This document shows, in pieces, positions 17,906-26,727 of a DNA stretch of 52,567 nucleotides. Origin of the DNA: JAQVEM01 sp034660395 (GTDB taxonomy: Bacteria > Actinomycetota > Humimicrobiia > Humimicrobiales > Humimicrobiaceae). The DNA lies in assembly GCA_034660395.1 (NCBI GenBank), contig JAYEJA010000070.1:1-52567 (forward strand), in the 5' to 3' direction. The number at the start of each line of letters is the position of its first letter. The stretch's first letter is position 1. Made by a program: the position numbers and the translations under genes. The notes beneath the pieces are model-generated. The model had not been told where the DNA came from and ran no database searches. It saw only the letters and a program-made list of their open reading frames with translations.

Positions 17906-19387
17906 TTACAGTCCCAGGATATCTGAAATGACATCTCTCATTTTAGCAGGATTGCAAAAAGTTGAATGAAGTATCTCTTTTTTCTCCAGATTTTTTACTG
18001 TTTCCGGAACTTCCAGGCCAGATTTTTCCGATAAAACATCCAGCAGGGAAAATTCATCCAGACCTGCATATTTATCATCAATAGCAGCGCATACACTTCC
18101 GGGAAACTTAAAGGGGCTTGCTGTTGAAGCTATAATTGTTTTCGCATCATCCCCGCTGTCCTTTAGATATTTCCGGTAAACATTATATCCGACTGCGGTA
18201 TGCGTATCTATAAGATAATTAAAATTTGAGAATACATATTTTATGGTTTTATACGTTTCTTCATCGGTTGCAAAGTTACCGTAAAAATCAGCCATTCCGC
18301 CTTTCATTTTTTCAGTAATCTCAAATTCCCCCTCCATGTTAAGTCTTCCCATAAGATTATTGATAGTTTTACTGCTTCTGCCTGAAACATCATAAAGCAG
18401 GCGCTCAAGGTTGCCTGAAACAAGAATATCCATGGCAGGTGAACTTGTAGTTATAAGCTTCCTTTTCCTGTCACATACCCCGTTTTTTATAAAATCATAA
18501 AGCACATTATTCGCATTGGAAGCACATATAAGCTTTTTAACCGGGAGCCCCATTTTTTTTGAATAATAAGCTGCCAGTATATTTCCAAAATTACCCGTAG
18601 GTACAACTATGTTTATAGTTTCATTTTCCTTTATCCTGCCTGTCTCCCTGAGCTTTATATAGGCATATATATAATAAGTTATCTGGGGTATTAGTCTCCC
18701 TATATTTATTGAATTCGCCGAAGAGAATACATGTCCTTTTTTATTTAATATACCGTTAAAGGCTTCATCTGAAAATATTTCTTTTACCCCTCTCTGGGTA
18801 TCATCAAAATCTCCCCTGACACCCACTACATATGTATTATCGCCTTCCTGCGTTCTCATATGCCTTTCCTGTATATTGCTTACACCGCCATGAGGATAAA
18901 AAACAATTATTTTAATTCCCTCAACACCGGCAAAGCCTGCCAGAGCAGCCTTTCCTGTATCACCTGAAGTAGCGGTAAGTATGACTATTTCTTTGTCTAT
19001 ATTATTTTTCTTCACAGCTACCTTTAATAAATGCGGAAGTATTGAGAGAGCAATATCCTTAAAAGCAAGAGTCTCTCCATGAAAAAGCTCCAGAAAAAAA
19101 GCACCGCCTTTTTCCACAATCGGCACGATCCGTGGGTCGTCAAACTTACTGTCATAGGCGTTATCAATGCAGTACTTAAGCTCATCTTCGGTATAATCGG
19201 TAAGAAACTTACCTATCACGTATAATGCAATATTTCTATAATCCAGCTTGAACAATTTTTCAAAAGGGCAATCTATCACGGGTATTTTTTCAGGAACAAA
19301 AAGCCCCCCGTCAGCAGCAATGCCTCTTATAATCGTACCTGAAGATTTAATTTTATCTTCAAGCCCCCTGGTACTTTCATAATACAC
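17906..19387 (-). CDS. thrC: threonine synthase
   Basis: It converts O-phosphohomoserine to threonine with PLP. The PLP lysine is Lys110 in ETLAFKDIALS. The phosphate-binding loop is TATSGDTGKAALAGF. A conserved N-terminal stretch, YYESTRG, follows the GTG start at 19387, which has GGGGAGAG upstream. At 493 residues it belongs to the longer E. coli/yeast-like subgroup. It lies between hom and apgM, with gaps of roughly 90-110 bases. Confidence 0.95.
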   Translation of the reverse strand: MYYESTRGLEDKIKSSGTIIRGIAADGGLFVPEKIPVIDCPFEKLFKLDYRNIALYVIGKFLTDYTEDELKYCIDNAYDSKFDDPRIVPIVEKGGAFFLELFHGETLAFKDIALSILPHLLKVAVKKNNIDKEIVILTATSGDTGKAALAGFAGVEGIKIIVFYPHGGVSNIQERHMRTQEGDNTYVVGVRGDFDDTQRGVKEIFSDEAFNGILNKKGHVFSSANSINIGRLIPQITYYIYAYIKLRETGRIKENETINIVVPTGNFGNILAAYYSKKMGLPVKKLICASNANNVLYDFIKNGVCDRKRKLITTSSPAMDILVSGNLERLLYDVSGRSSKTINNLMGRLNMEGEFEITEKMKGGMADFYGNFATDEETYKTIKYVFSNFNYLIDTHTAVGYNVYRKYLKDSGDDAKTIIASTASPFKFPGSVCAAIDDKYAGLDEFSLLDVLSEKSGLEVPETVKNLEKKEILHSTFCNPAKMRDVISDILGL

Positions 19388-19494
19388 TTTTATTTTCTCT
19401 CCCCTTAAATATTAGATTTACAATATCAAACTTTATTACATCTTTTCTGTCGGGGTTTATGCGGTCTTAAAAAATAGCTAAAGATTTATCTATG

Positions 19495-20847
19495 CTATCC
19501 ATCCTTTACATTTAAATCTTCTACTCTTATGATGCTCAGGACTTCTCCCACGACATCCAGCTTTGATATTTTATCAATAGACTTATACAGGTTTTTATTA
19601 ATTACTTCATGGGTTATAAATATGAGCCTTGCGCTCTTTCCCTTATCTGTCTGCTTTTGAACCATTGAATTAATGCTTACGCTATTCTTCCCGAATACTT
19701 CGGCAATTTTTGCCAGGACTCCCGGCCTGTCTATTACTTCCATAAGAATATAGAACTTGTTTTTAGTATCATCTATGGACCTGAATTTCTTATTTTCAAA
19801 ACAGCTGCAGCCATAGATTACACCTTTCTTTTCACGGTCAAAGTTACGGGCGATTTTAAGAACGTCGCCGGCCACTGAGCTAGCTGTGGGCCTATCTCCC
19901 GCTCCCCTGCCGTAGCTCATTATTTCACCTATGTAATTACCGTAAATATACACGGCATTAAAGGTATCTTCAATTGAAGCAAGAATATGACTGGCAGGAA
20001 CCAGCGCGGGATGAACCCTGACGCTTATTTCTTCATTTTCCTCAATTCCTACTGCAAGCAGCTTTATCCTGTAACCCATATCCATAGCATTCTTTATATC
20101 GTCAGGCATAATACCGGTTATACCTTCCCTGTAAACGTCGCCCACGCAAACACGTGAATTAAATGCTATAGAACTCAATATCGCCAGCTTACATGCAGCA
20201 TCGTAACCTTCGATATCGGATGAGGGATTGGCCTTCTCCGCATACCCAAGATTCTGAGCCTGCCTGAGAACATCGTTAAAAGATAATTTATCCTTTTCCA
20301 TGCGGGTAAGAATATAATTCGTGGTCCCGTTCAATATACCCACAATTTTATTTATATTATTGGAAGCCAGTGAAGATTTTAACGGCCCTATTATAGGAAT
20401 TCCTCCTCCCACGCTTGCTTCAAATAGTATATCCACATTGCTCTTTTCGGCAGCTTCCATTAATTCCTCGCCCCTGTTGGCCATAAGGTCCTTGTTGGCG
20501 GTCACGACATACTTACCGGCTTTTAAAGCCCTGCTGACATATTCATAGGCAGGATTTATGCCGCCAATCAGTTCTATAATTATGTCAATGTCTTTGTCCC
20601 CAATAACATCGTCTGCATTATCAGTTATTTCTATTTCCTTAAATTTCCTTACAGGCGAATTCTCTATTTTCTTTAAATCTTTTTCCGCAATCCTTGTAAT
20701 ATTAATATTTTTATTTATTTTTCTTGCCAGATATTCTCTCTGCTCCTGAATAAGAGAAAAAACACCGCTGGCAATATATCCGAATCCAATCATTCCAATA
20801 TTAATATTTCCAGGATTTTTATTGTCCTTTTTCATATAACCTAACAT
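19495..20847 (-). CDS. hom: homoserine dehydrogenase with C-terminal ACT domain
   Basis: It reduces aspartate semialdehyde to homoserine. The nucleotide-binding motif is IGFGYIASGVF near residue 20. The catalytic core includes VVTANKDLMANRG and NGTTNYILTRM. The C-terminal ACT domain (about 365-440, FYILMEVIDRPGVLAKIAEVF) suggests feedback control by threonine, as in the usual monofunctional enzyme. The frame overlaps the lysA 3' end by 29 bases if the first ATG is used; the ATG at 20835 is an alternative that shortens the overlap to 17 bases. Translational coupling with lysA is likely. Confidence 0.95.
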   Translation of the reverse strand: MLGYMKKDNKNPGNINIGMIGFGYIASGVFSLIQEQREYLARKINKNINITRIAEKDLKKIENSPVRKFKEIEITDNADDVIGDKDIDIIIELIGGINPAYEYVSRALKAGKYVVTANKDLMANRGEELMEAAEKSNVDILFEASVGGGIPIIGPLKSSLASNNINKIVGILNGTTNYILTRMEKDKLSFNDVLRQAQNLGYAEKANPSSDIEGYDAACKLAILSSIAFNSRVCVGDVYREGITGIMPDDIKNAMDMGYRIKLLAVGIEENEEISVRVHPALVPASHILASIEDTFNAVYIYGNYIGEIMSYGRGAGDRPTASSVAGDVLKIARNFDREKKGVIYGCSCFENKKFRSIDDTKNKFYILMEVIDRPGVLAKIAEVFGKNSVSINSMVQKQTDKGKSARLIFITHEVINKNLYKSIDKISKLDVVGEVLSIIRVEDLNVKDG

Positions 20848-22147
20848 CTCCCATCACCAGATCCTTATAATTTTGCCTTTTTTTCCAGACCCAGCTTTTC
20901 CCATCTTCAACAGCAACCACCGCGTTCCTGGGCTGGCTGTTATAATTACTGGACATTGCATAACAATAAGCGCCGGTTGCAGCCACAACTATAAAATCAC
21001 CAGCTGATGCAACAGGCAATTCCGCATCATTGATTATCACATCCCCGCTTTCACAATGTTTTCCAACTATTGTATAACGCATTTTTTTTGCTTCATCACC
21101 GTTACTCTGCATTCTATTTGCTACATAAGCAGTATATCCGGCGTGGTAAAGCATCGGCCTTATATTGTCAGACATACCGCCATCTATCAAAATATATCTT
21201 TTTGAGCCGCCTGTCTCCTTAATTGCCCCTATTCTATAGAGGGTAACTCCTGCATTGCCCACTATTGACCGCCCGGGTTCAAGGTATAGCCTATCAAGTT
21301 TGATATTAAATTTTTTCTGGTATTTAAAAACACAATCATGGACAAGACCGGAAAGCTGTTCTATGCCTGAAGGCTTATCATCTGACGTATACTGTATTCC
21401 CAGTCCGCCTCCAATATCCATTCCGGTTATTGTTAATCCTGTTTTATCCCTTACATCCCTTATAAATTTAGCCATTACTTCTATAAGCTTATCGTAGCAT
21501 GTTATATTAAATATTTGTGAGCCTATATGAGCGTGGATCCCGGCAATTTCAAGCTGATTGTACTGCGCCGCCATTTTTACCGCTTCCATGGCAGCGCCAT
21601 CCTGAATGCTAAAACCGAACTTGGATTCTATTTTCCCCGTCTGTATATACTCATGGGTATCCGCCTTAATTCCCGGATTTACCCTTAACATAATTTTTTG
21701 CCCCGTATTATTTTCCCAGCATAGTTTCCCGAGGTTTCCGAGTTCTTCAAAGTTGTCCACCATAAAATATCCAACCCTGCTCTCAAGACCATACCGGATC
21801 TCTTCTATTGACTTGTTATTGCCATGAAAGTAAATTCCCTCAGCAGGGAACCCGCTATTCAGTACAATATAAAGCTCTCCACCCGTAGAAACATCCAATC
21901 CCAGTCCTTCCTTCTCAATAAGCTGGCACATTGCAGTACAGGTAAACGCCTTGGCAGCATAAATTATATCCGTATTAATATCATTGAAATTAAACTTTTC
22001 CCTGTATTCGCCGCACTGCTTTCTTATAGCAGAAATATCTACAATATAAAGCGGGGTTCCGTAATTTTTCCCCAGCTCAATCGTATCATTACCGCCAATC
22101 ACCAGATGCCCCTCATTATTTACTTTCGAAGTTTGTGGAAGAATCAT
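20819..22147 (-). CDS. lysA: diaminopimelate decarboxylase
   Basis: It decarboxylates meso-diaminopimelate to lysine, with PLP on Lys66 (IIYAAKAFTC). Other motifs are HAHIGSQIF, GGGLGIQY, EPGRSIVG and CESGDVI, which contributes the catalytic Cys across the dimer. Length is 442. GAGGAA precedes the ATG. In the usual actinobacterial order argS lies directly upstream; here an IS605-type element sits between them. Confidence 0.97.
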   Translation of the reverse strand: MILPQTSKVNNEGHLVIGGNDTIELGKNYGTPLYIVDISAIRKQCGEYREKFNFNDINTDIIYAAKAFTCTAMCQLIEKEGLGLDVSTGGELYIVLNSGFPAEGIYFHGNNKSIEEIRYGLESRVGYFMVDNFEELGNLGKLCWENNTGQKIMLRVNPGIKADTHEYIQTGKIESKFGFSIQDGAAMEAVKMAAQYNQLEIAGIHAHIGSQIFNITCYDKLIEVMAKFIRDVRDKTGLTITGMDIGGGLGIQYTSDDKPSGIEQLSGLVHDCVFKYQKKFNIKLDRLYLEPGRSIVGNAGVTLYRIGAIKETGGSKRYILIDGGMSDNIRPMLYHAGYTAYVANRMQSNGDEAKKMRYTIVGKHCESGDVIINDAELPVASAGDFIVVAATGAYCYAMSSNYNSQPRNAVVAVEDGKSWVWKKRQNYKDLVMGDVRLYEKGQ

Positions 22148-22220
22148 CTATTCCTCTTTTTTATCTTTAATAATCTTAAATAGAAACTACCTGCCTATTT
22201 GTTTTAAACTTTGACATCCC

Positions 22221-22241
22221 CTCCACCCTAAAGGGTGGGAG
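22221..22241 (-). repeat. IS605 right-end hairpin, likely end of the TnpB guide RNA scaffold
   Basis: CTCCACCCT and AGGGTGGGAG pair around a two-base loop with one bulged base, overlapping the tnpB stop codon. In IS200/IS605 elements the subterminal hairpin is bound by TnpA. The RNA from the 3' end of tnpB through this end forms the TnpB guide (omegaRNA), whose guide part would read the flank just outside, from about 22213 downwards. Confidence 0.7.
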
Positions 22242-23424
22242 ATTCCTGCTTCACAGTGATTCCCAATGGATCCACTCCACAGGCTGAAACGGTATGCCCT
22301 ACCGCCATTGATATATTTACAGAAGCATTGTAATCGGCGTTTTCAGTATGTCCGCAGTTTTCGCATTTAAATACTGACTGGCTTTTTCTGTTGTTTTTAC
22401 TAACATGTCCGCACTTCGAGCACTTAAGGGATGAGTTTTTAGGATTAACATACAACACAGCACCACCAGAATACTGCTGTTTGTATTCAAGCATAGCTTG
22501 AAACCTATATAACCCCTGCTTTAAAATCATCCTGTTTAGACCTGATTTAGCTTTTACCTTCGTACCGGGGCTATCGGTAGTACCCTTAGCGGATTTGCTC
22601 ATATTCTTGACTTTTAAGTCTTCAAGCACAACAACAGCGTGGTTTTTGCTTAGAGTTGTACTTGTTTTATGCAGGAAGTCATTACGAATATTGGCTAATT
22701 TATAGTGTAGCTCAGAAACTTTATCCTTTTTTTTGTACCAGTTTCCTGAAAACTTTTTCTTGCGTGAAAGCTTTCGTTGCTCTACTTTTAGTTTTTTGTG
22801 GTGTTTATCATATGTATCGGGAAAATCTATGAATGTACCATCCGAACAAACAGCAAAATGTTTTACTCCCCTGTCTATGCCAACTGTAGTTTTTGATTGA
22901 TGTTCAGGTTCTGGTATAGTTGTTTCGGTTTGAAATGATACATACCAGCCATCTGCCTTACGTACAATAGTTGTATTTTTAATGATTCCCACAATGTCCC
23001 TGCTTTTAAAAAATCGCACCCAACCAACTTTAGGCAAGTATACACGGTTATCTTTAACCCTAACCCCTTGAGGATATCTGAAAGAGGCTTTATCACTTTT
23101 TTTATGGTATCTGGGAAAACCTGGTTTCTCACCTTTTCTACAACGTCTAAAGAAATGCTTAAAAGCCATATCAAGGTCTTTTAACGCATGTTGTAAACTT
23201 TGGGACGGACATTTGCCAAGCCAGGGAAATTCATCTTTTAAGACTGGCAGTTGAGTAGCCTGGTCATAGTAAGAAACCGACACAAAATCAGTACCATATT
23301 CTTGTATGCATTGGTTTAAAAAAAGGTTATACACGAACCGGCAACAACCAGCTATTTGTTTAAATCTGTCCTCTATTATTAAATTGGTCTTTAACTTATA
23401 GACATAAGCCTTGACAACATTCAT
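22228..23424 (-). CDS. tnpB: TnpB, RNA-guided nuclease of an IS605-type element
   Basis: The 398-residue protein has an N-terminal recognition part, then a RuvC nuclease domain with Asp184 (GIDRGVKHF), Glu269 (VVLEDLKVKNM) and Asp364 (NADYNAS). A four-Cys zinc ribbon (Cys335, 338, 354, 357) lies inside the third RuvC part. All catalytic residues are present, so it should be active as a guided nuclease that helps the element persist. Its start faces tnpA. Confidence 0.95.
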   Translation of the reverse strand: MNVVKAYVYKLKTNLIIEDRFKQIAGCCRFVYNLFLNQCIQEYGTDFVSVSYYDQATQLPVLKDEFPWLGKCPSQSLQHALKDLDMAFKHFFRRCRKGEKPGFPRYHKKSDKASFRYPQGVRVKDNRVYLPKVGWVRFFKSRDIVGIIKNTTIVRKADGWYVSFQTETTIPEPEHQSKTTVGIDRGVKHFAVCSDGTFIDFPDTYDKHHKKLKVEQRKLSRKKKFSGNWYKKKDKVSELHYKLANIRNDFLHKTSTTLSKNHAVVVLEDLKVKNMSKSAKGTTDSPGTKVKAKSGLNRMILKQGLYRFQAMLEYKQQYSGGAVLYVNPKNSSLKCSKCGHVSKNNRKSQSVFKCENCGHTENADYNASVNISMAVGHTVSACGVDPLGITVKQESPTL

Positions 23425-23446
23425 AATTATATTTTATCATTGGTAT

Positions 23447-23860
23447 ATGGATATATCAAGTAAAAATATCCGCACCGGAAGACATTGTGTATTTATGCTT
23501 CATGTGCATTTGGTATTCGTAACTAAATACAGAAAAAAAGTGTTCGATAGTGTAGCTTTGGAGGAATTACGGAAAATATTTATGGATGTGTGTAAAAATT
23601 TTGATTCAACATTAGCTGAATTTGAAGGAGAAAAAGACCACGTCCACCTCTTAATCGAATATCCTCCAAAAGTATCTATATCAAAACTTGTTAATAGTCT
23701 TAAAGGTGTATCATCAAGGCATTTGCGTAGAAGGATACTGTCTCTGAAGAAGCATTACTACAAAGATGCTCTCTGGTCACCTTCTTATTTTGCAGGTTCT
23801 TGTGGTGGTGCTCCTATATCTATTATCAGACAGTATATTGAGCAACAGAAAAGACCTTGA
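23447..23860 (+). CDS. tnpA: TnpA, Y1 HUH transposase of an IS605-type element
   Basis: It performs single-strand excision and insertion. The HUH motif is HVHLLIEYPP, and the nucleophile Tyr is in SIIRQYIEQQ near the C-terminus. I chose the ATG at 23447 (137 residues), because the upstream TTG-initiated extension would overlap the tnpB 5' end and is not family-like. Length is within the family's range. It appears intact. Confidence 0.92.
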   Translation: MDISSKNIRTGRHCVFMLHVHLVFVTKYRKKVFDSVALEELRKIFMDVCKNFDSTLAEFEGEKDHVHLLIEYPPKVSISKLVNSLKGVSSRHLRRRILSLKKHYYKDALWSPSYFAGSCGGAPISIIRQYIEQQKRP

Positions 23861-23875
23861 CCTGCTGCCTTATAT

Positions 23876-23895
23876 CTCCTTCCTCAAGGCAGGAG
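23876..23895 (+). repeat. IS605 left-end hairpin
   Basis: CTCCTTCC and GGCAGGAG pair around a TCAA loop with a single mismatch, just past the tnpA stop. It mirrors the hairpin at the other end and is the likely TnpA recognition site. Confidence 0.65.
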
Positions 23896-23964
23896 TCTTA
23901 CGGCTAACTTTAATAAAACTAATTAAATTATTTAATCAAATATTTATCAAGATTAATTTTTATT

Positions 23965-25659
23965 CTACATTTTCCCGGGAGCATTAACATTAAGCAGTTT
24001 TAAGGCGTTTTTTAAAACCTGCCTTACCAGCATAATCAGGATAAACCTGTCCATGTCCACTACCGGCTTATCGCCCTTATCTTCTACTACCCTGCAGTGA
24101 TTATAGAAATAATGGAACCCGGCCGCCAGTCTATGCAGGTAACGGGTAATAAGATGCGGCGCGTTATTCCTGCAGCTCATATATACCACATCAGGGTATA
24201 GAATTAATATTTTTGCTACTTTCCTTTCACTTTTATTTTTAAAAGTTAATTTTGATGTATCAACCCTGTCAATAGAGAAATTTTTAACATCAAAATTTTC
24301 AGGCTTAATTTCATTAAGCTTTTTAATAATGCTTTCAATCCTTGCATGCGCATACTGTACATAAAAAACCGGATTTTGGTTTGATTTCTGTTTTGCAAGA
24401 CTTATATCAAAATCCATGGGGGTATCAAGCGAACTCATAGTGAAAAAATATCTTACTGCATCCTTTCCAACTTCCTGAATTAAATCCCTTAAAGAGTAAA
24501 GCCGGCCCCTTCTTCTTGACATCTTTACGGCGCGCCCCTTATCCACTATTTTTACCAGCTGTCCTATAAGTATTACCATCATATCTTCTTTAATCCCGAG
24601 TGCACTGGCAATTGCCGTCAGCCTGCCTATATAACCGTGGTGGTCAGCTCCCAGAATATATATAGTCCGGTCATATCCTCTCTCTACCTTATTTATCAAA
24701 TACATTATATCCGAAGCAAAATACGTAGGGTTCCCATCCTTTCTTATCAGGACCCTGTCCTTGTCATCAACATAACTTGAAGCTCTAAACCACAGGGCAC
24801 CGTCTCTGGAATAAACCGCGCCCTTTTTCTTTAAATCTTCTATCACTCTGTCAAAATTTGAATTCTTATACAGTGAGCTCTCATAAAACCAGCTGTCAAA
24901 CTCCACACCCATCAAAGCCAGCGTTTCAGATATATAGGAAACCATAACTTCAACTATCTCTCTTTTAAACGGCTCTTTATCTAATTGTTTTTCTCCCTTC
25001 CCGGTAATTAAAAAACGGTCGCCGTATTTTTCAATCAGTCTGTCAACTGCCATTGATACAGTCTCTTCAGGATAACCGTCTGCAGGATAAACCGTATTCA
25101 CTCCAAAATTTTTAAGATAGATGCATCCGGCGCACTCACTGAACTTCTCGACCTGGGTACCGTAATCATTTATATAATATTCCCTGTAAACCCTGCAGCC
25201 GTTTGCCTTATAAATATTTGCAAGGCTGTCCCCCAGCGCTCCCCACCTTCCATGCCCTATATGAAGTTTACCTGTAGGGTTTGAACTCACATATTCCAGC
25301 TGAACGCTTTCGCCATTGCCGCTATTATTAAACCCGAATTTTTCCTTCTCTTCCGTAATTTGCTTCAGTGATTTCTTTATGAAATCATCCTTCAGGTTAA
25401 AATTGATAAAACCAGGCTTTGCAATACTTATACTCTCAACCCGGCCCCATTCGGAAATAACTTCCTCTTTAAGCTCTCCGGCAATTTCCATAGGGTTTTT
25501 CCCCAGGACATTTGCCAGCACCATGGCTGCATTTGTAGAAAGGTCGCCGAATTTTTCGTTATTCGGCTCTTCCACAATCAACTTATCCAGGCCTTTTTTG
25601 ATATCCGCTCTCCTGCTCACGGCCTTTAATACTTTTTCTCTTAGCTCATTTATTATCAA
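23965..25659 (-). CDS. argS: arginyl-tRNA synthetase
   Basis: A class I synthetase that charges tRNA-Arg. The HIGH motif is at residues 133-136 (GKLHIGHGRWG), and a KMS-type loop reads AVKMSRRRGR. The N-terminal Add1 domain (about 1-90) and the DALR anticodon-binding domain near the C-terminus (starting near FYVQYAHARIESI) are recognisable. Length 564 is normal. The start is TTG at 25659 with AGGGAAAG upstream. The gene heads the argS-lysA-hom-thrC series, now split by the IS605 element. Confidence 0.96.
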   Translation of the reverse strand: MIINELREKVLKAVSRRADIKKGLDKLIVEEPNNEKFGDLSTNAAMVLANVLGKNPMEIAGELKEEVISEWGRVESISIAKPGFINFNLKDDFIKKSLKQITEEKEKFGFNNSGNGESVQLEYVSSNPTGKLHIGHGRWGALGDSLANIYKANGCRVYREYYINDYGTQVEKFSECAGCIYLKNFGVNTVYPADGYPEETVSMAVDRLIEKYGDRFLITGKGEKQLDKEPFKREIVEVMVSYISETLALMGVEFDSWFYESSLYKNSNFDRVIEDLKKKGAVYSRDGALWFRASSYVDDKDRVLIRKDGNPTYFASDIMYLINKVERGYDRTIYILGADHHGYIGRLTAIASALGIKEDMMVILIGQLVKIVDKGRAVKMSRRRGRLYSLRDLIQEVGKDAVRYFFTMSSLDTPMDFDISLAKQKSNQNPVFYVQYAHARIESIIKKLNEIKPENFDVKNFSIDRVDTSKLTFKNKSERKVAKILILYPDVVYMSCRNNAPHLITRYLHRLAAGFHYFYNHCRVVEDKGDKPVVDMDRFILIMLVRQVLKNALKLLNVNAPGKM

Positions 25660-25733
25660 TATCTTTCCCTCTATACCGTATTATCCATTATATACCTTTT
25701 ATTTATTTTTCATATCCACTTATATAATGATAA

Positions 25734-25809
25734 TGGAGCCGACGACCGGACTTGAACCGGTAACCTGCTCATTACGAATGAGCCGCTCTACCAGTTGAGC
25801 TACATCGGC
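25734..25809 (-). tRNA. tRNA-Thr (anticodon CGU), CCA encoded
   Basis: The 76-nt cloverleaf on the minus strand has acceptor GCCGATG with CGTCGGC, anticodon stem GCTCA with TGAGC and loop TTCGTAA. The anticodon is therefore CGU, reading ACG (Thr). The T-arm is ACCGG / TTCAAGT / CCGGT. The 3' CCA is part of the gene. It lies between ricT and argS. Confidence 0.97.
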
Positions 25810-25832
25810 AAAGCAATACAAAAAGCTGCTCC

Positions 25833-26714
25833 CTATTTTTTCTCCCGGTTATTTTTAGTGTTTTCCTCTTCACCTTCTTCTTCCATATTATCCTCTTTTA
25901 TTTCTACCCTTTCATTGGTTATCTCGACCTCTGAAAGAGGAATAGATTTCCTGCTTTCGCTGCTGAACTCCACAATTATAGATTTTTTTAGAGGTTCGTA
26001 TCCGCATACCCCGCCGGAACCATATTCTGTTTTTACTTTTACACCCCTTTCCGGGGCCTTCCCAACAAATTCCCTGTACATATCATACTCGTACCTGAGA
26101 CAGCACATCAGTCTTCCGCAAACTCCTGATATTTTAAAAGGATTCAACGGAAGATTCTGGTCCTTTGCCATTTTTATAGAAATTGGCTCAAAATCAGTCA
26201 AAAAGCTCTTGCAGCAAAGCTTTCTCCCGCACGGGCCAAGACCTCCAATTATCTTGGCTTCATCCCTTACTCCAATCTGCCTCAATTCTATCCTCATTTT
26301 AAAATTAGTGGCAAGCTCTTTTACCATCTCTCTGAAATCAACTCTCTTTTCTGAAGTAAAATAAAATATTATCTTACTTTTACCAAACAATACGTGCACA
26401 TCTACCAGTTTCATTTTTAGTTTGTATTTATTGTTCAGCCGGTCAAATTTTTTGAACCCGTTTTTTTCCTTATCCCTGTTCAATTCGTCAACTGAGAGGT
26501 CGTAATAGGTTGCTTTTCTTATTACCCTGTTAAGGGGATTTGAAATATCGCTGTCGCTTATATTTACAGGCGGCACAATAACTTCCCCTATCTCTTTTGT
26601 TCCTTCACTCATATGACAGATAACCTTATCTGCAACATCCAATTTTACCCCTGCAGGGTCGTAGTAGTGCACCGTATCATTTTTCCTGAACATTATCCCT
26701 ACAATCAAAGACAT
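25833..26714 (-). CDS. ricT: PSP1-domain protein RicT (YaaT family)
   Basis: RicT family proteins bind an Fe-S cluster and, in Bacillus, work with RicA and RicF to steer RNase Y. The PSP1 domain is recognised from the cysteines of GPCGRKLCC and SGVCGRLMCCLRYE and from FYFTSEKRVDFREMVKELA. The C-terminal tail is very acidic. I chose the ATG at 26714, with AAGAGGTG and AAGGA upstream, rather than the TTG at 26735, which lies inside holB. The holB-ricT pairing is common in Gram-positive bacteria. Confidence 0.93.
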   Translation of the reverse strand: MSLIVGIMFRKNDTVHYYDPAGVKLDVADKVICHMSEGTKEIGEVIVPPVNISDSDISNPLNRVIRKATYYDLSVDELNRDKEKNGFKKFDRLNNKYKLKMKLVDVHVLFGKSKIIFYFTSEKRVDFREMVKELATNFKMRIELRQIGVRDEAKIIGGLGPCGRKLCCKSFLTDFEPISIKMAKDQNLPLNPFKISGVCGRLMCCLRYEYDMYREFVGKAPERGVKVKTEYGSGGVCGYEPLKKSIIVEFSSESRKSIPLSEVEITNERVEIKEDNMEEEGEEENTKNNREKK

Positions 26715-26727
26715 TTCCTTACACCTC

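Larger units (their letters stand above)
22213..23910. mobile_element. IS605-type insertion sequence (tnpA and tnpB divergent)
   Basis: A Y1 transposase gene and a tnpB gene diverge from a 22-base gap, and imperfect hairpins flank them at 22221-22241 and 23876-23895. This is the layout of IS605-group elements. Ends are estimated: the tnpB-side end is placed near TCAA on the minus strand at about 22213, and the tnpA-side end within about 23895-23910. Both genes look intact. No target duplication is expected for this family. Confidence 0.85.

Noticed and set aside
22148..22212. Lysine riboswitch or T-box before lysA
   Set aside because: The gap after the IS605 element is too short and shows no conserved leader motif.
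23411..23446. TTG-initiated N-terminal extension of tnpA
   Set aside because: The extra residues overlap the tnpB start and are not family-like; the ATG at 23447 fits.
25316..25798. 160-codon frame on the plus strand over argS and tRNA-Thr
   Set aside because: It runs through a clear tRNA and antisense to argS.
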